This document shows positions 1 through 12,611 of a DNA stretch of 64,000 bases, piece by piece. The notes under the pieces are model-generated. The model did not search any database. It was not told where the DNA came from and saw nothing but the letters and a program-made list of their open reading frames with translations. The stretch comes from Acinetobacter terrestris (GTDB lineage Bacteria; Pseudomonadota; Gammaproteobacteria; Pseudomonadales; Moraxellaceae): NCBI RefSeq assembly GCF_004331155.1, contig NZ_SJNZ01000002.1, positions 62,001-126,000 of the forward strand, read 5' to 3'. Position numbers and translations under genes: made by a program. The first letter of the stretch is position 1. Every line of letters begins with the position of its first letter.

Positions 1-1035
1 CCGAAAATATAATTTTGAAAAAAAGTCTCGGTAATCATCATCAACCTCATCATAGTTATATCTGAGTTTACCTAAAGAGAAATTGTATTCATTTAATTTA
101 GGTTTGAGTAATTGATTATTGATATAGATAGGAAAACTCTGAACAGTTCTATTACCCAAAATATCTTCTACAACAATTTGGGCATTTCCTGCCTGATTAA
201 TGAGTGCACCTGTAGGCAGGGAGTAATTACCTGGTGTCACAGAATTTTTATACAATTGAACGCCATTAAGGTATAAATCAACTGTGGAAGGTAGCGCAGC
301 ACTTCCTTTTAGAGTCGGTGCATTCCAGTAAATAAAATCTGGCCGATCTGTATAATTCGTCCCAATACTCAGCCCTCCAAACCGGAATGAATTATTTAAA
401 GTGTTATAAGGACTGGTCGTATCCCCTAGTGTTAATGTTAAAAATTTTTCAGGAAACTCAATATCTAAAGTACTGTTTACTCGAAGTAATTTCTTTTCGA
501 ATTCATCTGGACTATTTCTATATAAAAAAGAATTTTTTAATAACCAATAGTCTTTAAATAGGCCTAGTTCAGAAAACGTATTAAAGTCCTGCTCATAATT
601 ATCTTTACTATAAAAAAGACTATAGTTCAAAAAACCACCAAAACTTGCTTTTTCTGGAGGCGTAGTAGTATTTAAATTATATTGCGTATCTTCAAAATAA
701 TCTGGTGGAAAATTTATTTTTATTGCTTGTAAAGCCTGATCATCTTCAAATTTTATTAAAGATGAAGTCAATAGACAAAAATCTTTTTTAATCGTATCCC
801 TGCTCAATTTCTCAATACGGACCCCCACATTTTTTAAGGCCTGACATTCAATAAATTTTTTTCCATCTCTCAAAAAAGTAACTGCTTCCGTTTTATAATC
901 AAGGCCATTGATCCAGATATTTACAATGACCATACCCACTTCTTGTTGTTGATTTACTTGCTGATTAATATCTGCATTTACATGAGTAAAACCTATACTA
1001 CAAACGATCATTGTAAGAATTTTATTGGCCTTCAT
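1..1035 (-). CDS. Fimbrial outer-membrane usher, N-terminal part (cut by window edge)
   Basis: The open frame runs from an ATG at 1035 to the first base of the window, giving 345 residues of a longer protein. It begins with a signal peptide (MKANKILTMIVCSIGFTHVNA), then a periplasmic domain with Cys-containing segments, then the start of the usher beta-barrel region (FGGLSIGTNYTDRPD, DLYLNGVQLYKN). Ushers are outer-membrane pores that receive chaperone-subunit complexes and assemble pili. A G-rich ribosome site precedes the ATG, and the chaperone gene stops only 11 bases upstream, so the two are one operon. The C-terminal half and any tip adhesin must lie left of the window. FimD/PapC superfamily is likely; the exact clade is not determined. 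Confidence 0.85.
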   Translation of the reverse strand, partial: MKANKILTMIVCSIGFTHVNADINQQVNQQQEVGMVIVNIWINGLDYKTEAVTFLRDGKKFIECQALKNVGVRIEKLSRDTIKKDFCLLTSSLIKFEDDQALQAIKINFPPDYFEDTQYNLNTTTPPEKASFGGFLNYSLFYSKDNYEQDFNTFSELGLFKDYWLLKNSFLYRNSPDEFEKKLLRVNSTLDIEFPEKFLTLTLGDTTSPYNTLNNSFRFGGLSIGTNYTDRPDFIYWNAPTLKGSAALPSTVDLYLNGVQLYKNSVTPGNYSLPTGALINQAGNAQIVVEDILGNRTVQSFPIYINNQLLKPKLNEYNFSLGKLRYNYDEVDDDYRDFFSKLYFR

Positions 1036-1046
1036 AGCACTCCCCC

Positions 1047-1748
1047 CTATCCTTTTACCGAGTATTCCAAATACTTCTCATCCTTATCTGTTTTAATTTT
1101 AATTTTTAACTCATTATTATTAGTAATTTCTCCAAGCTCAAGCTTGATCCGATTCCCCCCTAAAATATATTGACCTAATTTCTTTTTTAAAATTTCTTTA
1201 TCTTTATTATCCGTTACAAGAATTTCAATAATTTTTATGTGCGATTTGGCCACATTATCAATATTTAAATAAGCCTGATTATCTAATTTCTCTAATTTTA
1301 GATTTAATTTAGGATTCACCTGTTTTCCAGCAAATAATGGCAAAGAAAAATTAAATAAAAAATTAATAGTAGAATCATCTTCAATAGGGGCAACTTCTTT
1401 AAAAATGATACGCCATGTTTGTTCTTGATTCATATTTGTTAATGGTTGACTAAAACCAACACGTACAACTTGTTTACTTTCGGGCTTTAATTCAAAAGTT
1501 TTAGGATTAAATAAAAGTGTTTTATCTTCTTCTAAAATATCTTCACCTTGCTGATTTTGTTTCCACTTCACTGCAGAAATTTCAAATATCCGTGATTTCT
1601 TTAATCCTGTGCTTTCGACGCTGACCGTGGTACTTCTTTGCCGGGTAGAATCTTGAATATATAGTTGTATAGGGTTAAATTTTATTCCTGCAGATACAGA
1701 TAAACTCCACAAAAGTAATCCGCAAAAACCTATTATTTTTTTCATCAT
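1047..1748 (-). CDS. Periplasmic fimbrial chaperone
   Basis: About 233 residues with a signal peptide (KKIIGFCGLLLWSLSVSAG) followed by a PapD-like immunoglobulin domain. Residues typical of the family are visible: a first strand with FNPIQLYI, a QVVRVGF strand, and the TWRIIFKEV segment. Such chaperones bind pilin subunits in the periplasm by donor-strand complementation and hand them to the usher. An upstream in-frame TTG at 1760 exists, but the ATG at 1748 (or 1745) sits a proper distance after a GGGG ribosome site and starts the signal peptide, so it is preferred. The gene lies between pilin and usher on the same strand. Confidence 0.85.
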   Translation of the reverse strand: MMKKIIGFCGLLLWSLSVSAGIKFNPIQLYIQDSTRQRSTTVSVESTGLKKSRIFEISAVKWKQNQQGEDILEEDKTLLFNPKTFELKPESKQVVRVGFSQPLTNMNQEQTWRIIFKEVAPIEDDSTINFLFNFSLPLFAGKQVNPKLNLKLEKLDNQAYLNIDNVAKSHIKIIEILVTDNKDKEILKKKLGQYILGGNRIKLELGEITNNNELKIKIKTDKDEKYLEYSVKG

Positions 1749-1791
1749 TCTTTGCCCCAAATATATAAAATTATTTTTCTGCTATAAAGGC

Positions 1792-1824
1792 TAAAAATAG
1801 GAGATGCTGAAATGCACCTCCTAT
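1792..1824 (-). terminator. Hairpin between pilin and chaperone genes
   Basis: On the minus strand an 11-bp stem with one mismatch (ATAGGAG / CTCCTAT plus TGC / GCA, 6-base loop) is followed by a short T run. It lies just after the pilin stop and before the chaperone. It would act as a partial terminator or 3'-end stabiliser that keeps pilin mRNA more abundant than chaperone and usher mRNA. Read-through cannot be judged from sequence. Confidence 0.6.
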
Positions 1825-1859
1825 ATGATCTTTTTTTTAAAATAGAGAATGCTTGTAAG

Positions 1860-2348
1860 TTAGAATTTAACTTCTACACCATAAGTTCCTCGGTAAGTAC
1901 CCGCATATGTTCCGATACCAATGTTACGGGCCTGAGCTCGAACACCATAAGTATGTTCCCGTCCATCCCAAGTAACCGTCGAGCCACTACTGTATGCAGC
2001 CCCACCCCGTCGAGTAGTTTGAACACTTACCGGCACAGAACGAGTACCATTGACCAGTGTTCCAGGAGGTGTAATGGTCAAACTATAATCAGCATTGGTA
2101 CGTACACCAAAGGTTGTGGCGTCTGTATAATTATTTTGTTCTGTAAGTACAAGACTTGAATCTGCAATATCAAGATCACAATGTTTTGGAACTTCTAATA
2201 CAATATCAATTTTGCCTTTACAGTCATGACCGCAAGAAGATTTTCCTGGTTTATGCCCACCTCCACGATCTGCTTCTCCTGCATGCACGCTTGTTACACA
2301 TACACCAAAGGCTAGTGCTGCTAATGCGGCTTGTATTGTTTTATTCAT
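1860..2348 (-). CDS. Fimbrial major subunit (pilin)-like secreted protein
   Basis: 162 residues. The ATG at 2348 follows a strong GGAGAAAG ribosome site, which decides it over the ATG at 2360. A signal peptide ends near SVHA. The mature protein opens with a Gly/His/Cys-rich stretch (GGGHKPGKSSCGHDCKG) and continues as beta-strand-rich sequence (DIVLEVPKHCDLDI, DYSLTITPPGTLVNG) with a C-terminal alternating pattern GTYRGTYGVEVKF, as in pilins that complete each other by strand exchange. Its position before chaperone and usher genes supports the pilin role. The exact pilin family is uncertain; the Cys-rich N-terminus is unusual. Confidence 0.75.
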   Translation of the reverse strand: MNKTIQAALAALAFGVCVTSVHAGEADRGGGHKPGKSSCGHDCKGKIDIVLEVPKHCDLDIADSSLVLTEQNNYTDATTFGVRTNADYSLTITPPGTLVNGTRSVPVSVQTTRRGGAAYSSGSTVTWDGREHTYGVRAQARNIGIGTYAGTYRGTYGVEVKF

Positions 2349-3325
2349 AACTTTCTCCATTTCTTTTTAAAGAATGTAATAAGAATGTTTATATATTTAA
2401 TGTTAACAATTACGTTTGTAACTCTTTTTATTATGAGTAAGGTTTCGTAATCGTTGAGTTATCTTATTACGATTAATATAAAAATTTTAAAAATGTTATT
2501 ATTCACAATATTTTTTTATATTTTAATTTTTCAATACCATTCATAGATAGAATACTATTTTTATTAAGGTTTAAATTACTAAACAATAAGATACAATTTA
2601 AACTTGTTTCCAATTATGTCAAAAAACAACTAAATATTTCTTAAAATAAATTAATAAAAAACTAAATACTTAATTTCTATATTTTTTTTAAATTATGAAG
2701 GTATTACACAAAAACATCATAAGATTACATAAATTACAAAAGAGTAAAATTTATTTCTTATTTTCTAATAAACACGTGATTTATTTTTTAATTTTACGTT
2801 ATTTTTATAACAACCTCTGATTTGAATAATTTTATGCTCACACTCTCATCATTAAAATATTAAACAATTAAAAACATTCAATAAAAATTAAAAATTCACT
2901 TTATAAATCTTATTCAAAATAAAAATCTTGTCATAATTATTCATTATTATGATTGTATTTATATTGCTTCCGATATTCTCTGAATCGTGAGCAATCGTAC
3001 TTACTTTAATTCAGCATGTAATGTTTTAAGAATGATTTTCCTAAGAAATTAAATCGTATATTTATTGAGAAATAAATTATAAAAAAATTAAATGAATATT
3101 TATTTAAATAAAATTTATAATTTAGGATTAAAAAGCGATTAATACTATTATTAAAAAATACATAAGCCAACCCATGTAAAATCCACTTAGCTTAAAAAAA
3201 ATGAGTTAATTCAGACTATTAAATTACACTTATTTCACATACAGAAATTTAATATCAAAAAATCCCAAAGCTATTGTTCAATATAAGCTTATACATAGCA
3301 TAATTATTCTATTAAAAATTCATAT
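2349..3325. other. Very AT-rich non-coding region upstream of the fimbrial operon
   Basis: Nearly 1 kb with long A and T runs and strikingly few G or C compared with the rest of the window. No open frame with a ribosome site was found on either strand. It must contain the promoter for the left-running fimbrial operon; several TATAAT-like boxes occur, so none can be singled out. DNA of this type is typically bound by H-NS-like silencers (inference). Confidence 0.6.
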
Positions 3326-4141
3326 TTATTCTATTCGATTTAATAAGCCTTTTTCTACTTGGTACATTTGTCCATCTCCAAAATCAATCTGTTGTTTATC
3401 ACCCTGTAATTTTGGAAATCCTATAATCCTTTCAAGTTGGGGGGAGCGTTGAAACTGCTGGGTTTTGGGGTTAAACATCCAGTAAATATAACGTTTATCT
3501 TGAATGGTTCGTTCTTCTGAAATATCTGACAACACAATATCGTAATATCCATCAAAATTAACATCCATGTAACCAATACTTTTCGGAAATGCGCTAAATC
3601 CTGACAGCGCCTGTACAACGCTATTGTTATTTTTATTTACAATGTCTACTCGTTTAAGTACCGAACCATAGGGTTGCTGAATATCTTCCAGACCATAAAA
3701 TTTAAAGATAAAATTAGGTTTATCTGTAACTTTTATTGCAGGCTCAAACTGAATGGATTTCCCCAAAGCATCATCACCTTCAGCAAACATCGCCTTCAGA
3801 TCACCGCTATTGGCATTCAGCATCCCCGATAATTGATAAGTCCTGCTTGTTATATTTTCAGGGTCAGCATCAACAGATTTTAAATTCAACTGATCGCCTT
3901 TTTGCAATCCTTTTAAATTGATTATCTGATCTTCAATAAGGTCATATAAAGTAGCATGCGGATTCCAAATCCCAGCATACAGACTAAGAAAATAACGTCC
4001 TTCGGTCGATTTCAACATGCGTTGCATGGAAACTCGAACATTATTGAGTGGCTTGTATTCTGGAGCATTTAAAACGGTTTCAGCCATACTTAGGTTGGAA
4101 AAAGTCAACGCAGCAATACAAAGCAATAATTTAGTTTTCAT
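3326..4141 (-). CDS. Secreted protein of unknown function with Asp-rich Ca2+-type loop
   Basis: 271 residues with a clear signal peptide (residues 1-20, ending LSMA). Near the C-terminus a loop DVNFDGYYD (D193, N195, D197, D201) has the spacing of FG-GAP/dockerin-like calcium loops and resembles proteins annotated as XAC2610-related. The rest is mixed alpha/beta sequence with no enzyme motif I recognise. It is probably periplasmic. It stands alone: a hairpin at 4185-4217 separates it from the upstream ilv operon and the AT-rich region follows it. The real-gene call is secure; function is unknown. Confidence 0.7.
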   Translation of the reverse strand: MKTKLLLCIAALTFSNLSMAETVLNAPEYKPLNNVRVSMQRMLKSTEGRYFLSLYAGIWNPHATLYDLIEDQIINLKGLQKGDQLNLKSVDADPENITSRTYQLSGMLNANSGDLKAMFAEGDDALGKSIQFEPAIKVTDKPNFIFKFYGLEDIQQPYGSVLKRVDIVNKNNNSVVQALSGFSAFPKSIGYMDVNFDGYYDIVLSDISEERTIQDKRYIYWMFNPKTQQFQRSPQLERIIGFPKLQGDKQQIDFGDGQMYQVEKGLLNRIE

Positions 4142-4184
4142 TGTTCAGCACACTCATAAATGCGGAAATTATGAGTACTGTATC

Positions 4185-4217
4185 ACAAAAAAACCACTCA
4201 ATTGAGCGGCCTTTTTT
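4185..4217 (-). terminator. Terminator after the ilvC tail repeats
   Basis: Imperfect stem CCACTCAATTGAGCGG flanked by an A7 run and a T6 run. Read on the minus strand it ends transcripts from the ilv operon before the secreted-protein gene; the A tract also allows function in the other direction. Confidence 0.6.
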
Positions 4218-4241
4218 GTATCTTTGCAACAGAAAGAAAAC

Positions 4242-4316
4242 TTAGTTCTTTTCTTTATCTATGATTTTGTTTGCTTGAGTCCACGGTATGAGCAAATTCA
4301 AAGCGCTGCTTTGAAT
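4242..4316 (-). repeat. Degenerate ilvC 3'-end copy C with hairpin remnant
   Basis: Read on the minus strand, 4289-4242 decodes as IPWTQANKIIDKEKN-stop, matching the ilvC C-terminus [14 protein letters not shown]-stop. Just upstream (4316-4296) lies a 9-bp hairpin ATTCAAAGC / GCTTTGAAT without a T tract, equivalent in position to the hairpin before copy B. There is no start or upstream coding sequence, so it is not a gene. Differences from ilvC fall mostly at third codon positions. Confidence 0.85.
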
Positions 4317-4379
4317 GAAGTGCAAGGAGACAAAACTCTGCTTGTCACAAAATGTAAGAAAGGGAAAGCTACCTTGCAT

Positions 4380-4411
4380 AAAAAAGCCCCTGTTAAAAAC
4401 AGGGGCTTTTT
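4380..4411 (-). terminator. Terminator hairpin after ilvC tail copy B
   Basis: Perfect 8-bp stem GCCCCTGT / ACAGGGGC with a 5-base loop, flanked by A and T runs, so it could act in either direction. It lies 17 bases downstream (minus strand) of the copy B stop codon. Confidence 0.8.
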
Positions 4412-4428
4412 GACTTAGAAATTAGAAC

Positions 4429-4476
4429 TTAGTTCTTTTCTTTGTCTACAACCTTGTTCGCTTGAATCCAAGGTAT
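4429..4476 (-). repeat. Degenerate ilvC 3'-end copy B
   Basis: The minus strand decodes as IPWIQANKVVDKEKN-stop. It matches the true ilvC end at 43 of 48 bases, with changes at third codon positions plus one Ile-to-Val codon. It has no upstream gene body and is separated from ilvC by a terminator hairpin. Confidence 0.85.
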
Positions 4477-4477
4477 G

Positions 4478-4510
4478 AAAAAAATGGAAAGCATTGCTTT
4501 CCATTTTTTG
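4478..4510 (-). terminator. Terminator of ilvC
   Basis: A 14-bp perfect stem (AAAAAATGGAAAGC / GCTTTCCATTTTTT) with a 3-base loop begins 15 bases after the ilvC stop. This is the first terminator met by ilv transcripts. Confidence 0.85.
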
Positions 4511-4524
4511 TAAAGAACGAAACC

Positions 4525-5553
<1,029 letters not shown>

Positions 5554-5661
5554 TTAAATGCTTTTGTTTCCTTTTTCCCAAGCCAATGATGTTATTGGTA
5601 TTCATTGGCCTAGAACCTCATCTATAAGATGAGCAGAATGTGTGAATAAAATTAAAATCGG

Positions 5662-6153
5662 TTAGATTGTTAAAACTTTTTCGCCGCGCGCGATACCTGA
5701 TACACCTGAACGCACCACTTCAAGAATGGTATTTTCTGCCAGCGCATCAATAAAGCCGTCTAGCTTTTCAGTGGTACCTGCGATTTGAATCGTATACGTC
5801 GTCGGTGTTACATCGACAATTTGTGCACGAAAAATGTCTGCAGTGCGTTTAATTTCGGCACGAGCTGATCCAAGTGATTTCAATTTAATCAACATGAGTT
5901 CACGCTCAATGTGTGCACCTTCAGACAAATCTACAACCTTTACAACTTCAACCAACTTGTTGAGCTGTTTGGTGATTTGTTCAATTTTATGATCATCACC
6001 ATAAGTGGTGAGGGTTAAGCGCGACATGGTGGGATCTTCAGTCGGTGCTACATTTAAAGTCTCAATGTTATAACCGCGTTGAGAGAACAAACCGACTAAG
6101 CGAGAAAGCGCACCAGCTTCATTTTCAACGAGTACAGAAATTATGTGTCTCAT
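5662..6153 (-). CDS. ilvN: Acetolactate synthase small (regulatory) subunit
   Basis: 163 residues. An N-terminal ACT domain ([20 protein letters not shown] through about residue 75) is followed by the C-terminal ALS small-subunit domain. The subunit activates the catalytic subunit and confers valine feedback inhibition. The ATG at 6153 follows an AGGAGAG ribosome site and overlaps the ilvI stop as ATGA, showing translational coupling; an in-frame upstream codon at 6180 lies inside ilvI and is rejected. It could equally be named ilvH. Confidence 0.95.
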   Translation of the reverse strand: MRHIISVLVENEAGALSRLVGLFSQRGYNIETLNVAPTEDPTMSRLTLTTYGDDHKIEQITKQLNKLVEVVKVVDLSEGAHIERELMLIKLKSLGSARAEIKRTADIFRAQIVDVTPTTYTIQIAGTTEKLDGFIDALAENTILEVVRSGVSGIARGEKVLTI

Positions 6154-7877
6154 TTTGTGCGCTCTCCTTTTCCTAACCACATATCTTTCATAGATTGACC
6201 AGCAACCAGCATTGGATAAACGTGTTCTGAACGATCAACCATCACGTTAATGAATACGCATTTATCATTGATGGCCATTGCTTCTGCAAGCTTAGAGTCA
6301 AGCTCATCTGCATGGTCAATTTGAATGCCGACGTGACCGTAGGCTTCCATTAATTTGGCAAAATCTGGCAATGAATCGACATAAGAACTTGAATGACGAC
6401 CTTCGTAGTTCATATCCTGCCATTGTTTAACCATACCTAAAGCACGGTTATTCAAGCAGAGAATTTTCACATTTAAGCCATATTGCTTACATGTTGATAA
6501 TTCCTGAATACACATCTGAATCGATGCTTCACCGGTAATACACACAACTTGCTGGTCCGGGAATGCGAGTTTCGCCGCCATGGCATATGGCAAGCCCACA
6601 CCCATCGTTCCTAAACCGCCAGAATTGATCCATTGACGTGGACGTTTGTATTTATAGTAGTTAGCACCGAACATTTGATGCTGACCAACGTCTGAAGTAA
6701 TGATGGCTTCACTGTTGGTGATGCGATCAAGTGCTTCAACCACCTGTTGTGGTTTCATTACACCATCAACACCTGGTTCATAACGCAAGCCATGTACTTT
6801 GCGCCATTCATTAATTTGAGACCACCACGCAGCAATCGCTTCAGGATTTGGCTTAGAAACATTCATTTGTTTCAATTGAACCAACATCTCTTGAAGTACA
6901 GGTTCTACTGCACCCACGATTGGAATATGCGCCATGATGGTTTTTGAAATCGTCGCTGGGTCGATATCAATATGAATTACTTTTGCATTTGGACAGAATT
7001 TTGCCGGATTATTGGTTACACGGTCATCGAAACGTGCACCGATACACAAAATCACATCTGCATTGTGCATGGTCATGTTGGCTTCATAGGTACCATGCAT
7101 GCCCAACATACCAACGAACTGCTCATCAGTCCCCGGGAAAGCACCCAAGCCCATAAGGGTATTGGTTACCGGGAAATTTAGAAGATGTGCAAGCTCTGTA
7201 AGTAATTCAGATGCATTGCCTTGAACAACACCACCACCACTATAGATGACTGGACGTTCAGCGCTAATCAGCTCTTCAATGGCTTTACGGATTTGACCTG
7301 AGTGACCACGATGCGGTGGCTGATACGAACGCATCTTCACTTTTTCAGGATATTCGTAAGCAAATTTTTCTGCAGGATTGGTTGCATCTTTAGGAATATC
7401 AACAACCACAGGACCTGGACGACCTGAAGAGGCAATATAGAATGCTTTTTTAATAATTCCAGGAATTTCACTGGCATGACGCACCTGGAAACTATGTTTC
7501 ACGATTGGGCGAGAAACACCAACCATGTCTGTTTCCTGGAATGCATCTTCACCAATTAAATGTGTTGCAACCTGACCAGACAAAATCACCATTGGGATTG
7601 AGTCCATATATGCCGTTGCAATAGGCGTTACTGTATTGGTTGCACCTGGGCCTGATGTAACAAGTACCACACCAGTTTTACCGGTTACGCGCGAATAGGC
7701 ATCTGCCATGTGACCAGCAGCTTGCTCATGACGTACGAGGTAATGATTGATTTTGTCTTGTTGAAAGAGCGCGTCGTAAATATGCAGTACTGCGCCGCCT
7801 GGGTATCCAAATAAATGTTCAACGCCTTCGTCCGCCAATGCGCGAACAAGCATTTCACCACCAGATAAAAGTTCCAA
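6150..7877 (-). CDS. ilvI: Acetolactate synthase large (catalytic) subunit
   Basis: 575 residues, full length. It is the ThDP-dependent enzyme that condenses pyruvate to acetolactate or acetohydroxybutyrate, the first common step of branched-chain synthesis. The catalytic Glu is E51 in [13 protein letters not shown]. Central FAD-binding and C-terminal pyrophosphate-binding domains follow, with [12 protein letters not shown] near the end. The ThDP motif usually written GDGS...NN reads GEAS...NN here (GEASIQM then LNNRALGM). Translation starts at TTG 7877 after AGGGTGA; no ATG fits the conserved N-terminus MELLSGGEM. It is the first gene of ilvI-ilvN-ilvC and overlaps ilvN by 4 bases. Confidence 0.96.
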   Translation of the reverse strand: MELLSGGEMLVRALADEGVEHLFGYPGGAVLHIYDALFQQDKINHYLVRHEQAAGHMADAYSRVTGKTGVVLVTSGPGATNTVTPIATAYMDSIPMVILSGQVATHLIGEDAFQETDMVGVSRPIVKHSFQVRHASEIPGIIKKAFYIASSGRPGPVVVDIPKDATNPAEKFAYEYPEKVKMRSYQPPHRGHSGQIRKAIEELISAERPVIYSGGGVVQGNASELLTELAHLLNFPVTNTLMGLGAFPGTDEQFVGMLGMHGTYEANMTMHNADVILCIGARFDDRVTNNPAKFCPNAKVIHIDIDPATISKTIMAHIPIVGAVEPVLQEMLVQLKQMNVSKPNPEAIAAWWSQINEWRKVHGLRYEPGVDGVMKPQQVVEALDRITNSEAIITSDVGQHQMFGANYYKYKRPRQWINSGGLGTMGVGLPYAMAAKLAFPDQQVVCITGEASIQMCIQELSTCKQYGLNVKILCLNNRALGMVKQWQDMNYEGRHSSSYVDSLPDFAKLMEAYGHVGIQIDHADELDSKLAEAMAINDKCVFINVMVDRSEHVYPMLVAGQSMKDMWLGKGERTK

Positions 7878-8674
7878 CGTGATTCACCCTAATCTTTTTC
7901 ACTAACAAATGGAGGGCATTTGTAGTGGTTAATTCATTAACTGTATGCACTGTTATAGCACACAAATTTCATAGTTTTCATAGCAATAGGAAAAAAATCT
8001 GACCTGACTGCTGTTTGAGCAATATGAGGTCTAAAACATGTTGGGATAAACATATTTTGTTGGCTTTGTTCAGCTTCTCGGCTAGAGAAGAAGTCCATTG
8101 CTAAAATGACGCTGATTCGAAGGGTGATCAAATAAACGCATATAAAACTACAGTCAGCATTTTTGTGGTTTCGACTATTAAAGTCAAGTTTAAAAATTAG
8201 CTTTTTCTTGATTATTTACAGACCGTCTGTTTTTTAAGCTTTTTGATTGATTTCAGCATTTATTTGTTTATGGATGATTTCACCAGAAAAACCAATCACT
8301 TCGTTACACTTAACAATTTGCTCATAAAAAAATACTATAAATTAAATAAATAATTTTAATATGTTATGGCTTTGCAGATTTGTTTTTCTGAATAAGGTTT
8401 TTAAATAGCCCTGTCAGTTACTAAATATTTCGTCTTTATTTTCATCCCAGCCGCACCACTCATGCGATCATAAATTGATCAAAAACAGAATAGCTTGGAA
8501 TTAAAAATTAACGCCACAATGAACCATTTTTGTGCAAGATTCAACCTACCCTATCATTCGTCAGCTTATCTTTTTTTTCTGCAAATAAGCGAAAATCATA
8601 TAAAATATGAAACCTAGAATGTAAATATCTTCCATATATTACAACCGACTGATTATTATAGGGACTTGTTCATT
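7878..8674. other. Intergenic region between ilvI and the DUF4124 gene
   Basis: About 800 bases between divergent genes. A possible open frame on the minus strand (7937-8131) lacks a ribosome site and is not believed. No branched-chain-codon leader peptide with an attenuator hairpin could be recognised upstream of ilvI, though a TATAAC box lies about 85 bases before it on the minus strand. The rest is AT-rich with no clear feature. Confidence 0.5.
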
Positions 8675-9034
8675 ATGTCATTATCTTTGATTAAAACTGG
8701 ATTCATGGCTGCATGTGTTACCTTCAGTCTAAGTTCCACCACCGGCTTTGCTAAAGAATATTACAAATGGGTCGATGCAAAAGGTTCTACGCATTACACC
8801 ACTACTCCACCACCCAAATCGGCCAAGAAAAAAGGTAAAGTGGATACCTATGGTGTCTCTCGCACTTCAACACCTAACCAATCAAACTCTGAAAATATCA
8901 ACAATATAGAGCAGCCGACTCAAAACACCACCATCGTGTCTGGCGAAAAAGTCATTGTTTTACCAACGCCAACTGCATCACCTAGGAGCCAGGCACAACC
9001 GGATAATGAGACTTCGGCACCTGCCGCACAATGA
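8675..9034 (+). CDS. DUF4124-domain secreted protein
   Basis: 119 residues. The ATG at 8675 follows AGGGA with 10-base spacing and is preferred to TTG 8666. A signal peptide (to about GFA-KE) is followed by the short DUF4124 motif YYKWVDAKGSTHYTTTPPP at about residues 28-46, then a Lys-rich stretch and a low-complexity Ser/Thr/Asn/Pro tail. DUF4124 proteins are small periplasmic proteins of unknown role common in gammaproteobacteria. It is single and not obviously linked to leuS, 147 bases downstream. Confidence 0.8.
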   Translation: MSLSLIKTGFMAACVTFSLSSTTGFAKEYYKWVDAKGSTHYTTTPPPKSAKKKGKVDTYGVSRTSTPNQSNSENINNIEQPTQNTTIVSGEKVIVLPTPTASPRSQAQPDNETSAPAAQ

Positions 9035-9160
9035 CCGATTTGGCTGTATAAATTCAACCGCTGATATTTATCCAAAAACTTCGATATTTTCTTATTTATA
9101 CATCGCCGCAAAATTCACTTTTAGGTGCATTTTGCGCTATGCTGTGCAACAAACTTTTAA

Positions 9161-11803
<2,643 letters not shown>

Positions 11804-11810
11804 GATCCTT

Positions 11811-11952
11811 GAGTTCCCTCTCCTGAAGAATTGTTTAAGCACTGCTTTAAAAAATTCTGCAAGTGAGGGTTAGGGATAGGTAAATTATAAAAGCCCCTCA
11901 TCCTGACCTTCTCCCTGAGCCATATATGGCGCAAGAGAAGGGACTTTCTGAA
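11811..11952. repeat. REP-like intergenic palindromic repeat, copy 1
   Basis: Contains CCTCTCC and AGGGTTAGGGATAGGTAAAT, then the inverted counterpart CCTCATCCTGACCTTCTCCC, forming a long imperfect hairpin. The motif shares its core with 20766-20880 and 56034-56100. It lies between leuS and lptE and may also slow transcription there. Confidence 0.65.
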
Positions 11953-12058
11953 GGATTTCACAATTCTAAACAAAGCCCGTTGTCAATCAACGGGCTTTGA
12001 CTTTACAATCAACTCAGGAATTCATTTACCCATCTTTGGGATAAACCGAGGAATAAGC

Positions 12059-12595
12059 ATGCATTTGGTTCAACGTGTTGCAGCGATTGTATTAACTTTA
12101 GGTCTAAGTGCCAGCTTAGTCGGTTGTGGTTTTCATTTAAAGGGAACCAACCCAACGACAGCTCCTGTTGCGTACTCAAAAATGAGTTTAGCGCTTCCAG
12201 ATAACACAGAAGAATTACACGAAAAACTTGCAATATACCTGGGTGCGACCGGCATTCAACTGAGCAACAATCCAGATGCTTATGTATTACATGTGCTTGA
12301 GTACACGCCTCAACGTCATGAACTCAACGGTAAACTGGTTGAAACCTTGCTTCGCTTAACCGTAACTTTCCGCATTGAAGATGCGCAAGGTAATCCTGTC
12401 ACCGAACCACGTACTCTGACAGCTTCACGCAGCTATCAATATGACGTCGCGACCGTAAACACCGACGATCAGGAACAGAAATATCTCAATCAAGTCATTG
12501 TGGATGACATTGCACAGCAAATTGTGCGTCAGATTTCATCCAATCGTTTACCGAAAGTCGCAGCCAAACCAGCAACGTCAACCACTCAACCTTAA
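12059..12595 (+). CDS. lptE: LPS-assembly lipoprotein LptE
   Basis: 178 residues. A lipoprotein signal ends at the lipobox SLVGC (Cys23), followed by GFHLKG, the typical LptE start (GFHLRG in Enterobacteria). LptE plugs the LptD barrel in the outer membrane and helps insert LPS. A Pro/Thr-rich tail follows residue 165. It sits between leuS and holA, the classic leuS-lptE-holA order, and holA begins 17 bases after its stop. Confidence 0.93.
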   Translation: MHLVQRVAAIVLTLGLSASLVGCGFHLKGTNPTTAPVAYSKMSLALPDNTEELHEKLAIYLGATGIQLSNNPDAYVLHVLEYTPQRHELNGKLVETLLRLTVTFRIEDAQGNPVTEPRTLTASRSYQYDVATVNTDDQEQKYLNQVIVDDIAQQIVRQISSNRLPKVAAKPATSTTQP

Positions 12596-12611
12596 AGATA
12601 GAAATTAAGCT

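Noticed and set aside
4224-4418. A 64-codon plus-strand frame through the ilvC tail repeats
   Set aside because: It reads the repeats and hairpins backward; no ribosome site or conservation is expected.
7937-8131. Possible leader peptide upstream of ilvI
   Set aside because: It is not rich in Ile, Val or Leu codons, has no ribosome site, and no attenuator hairpin follows it.
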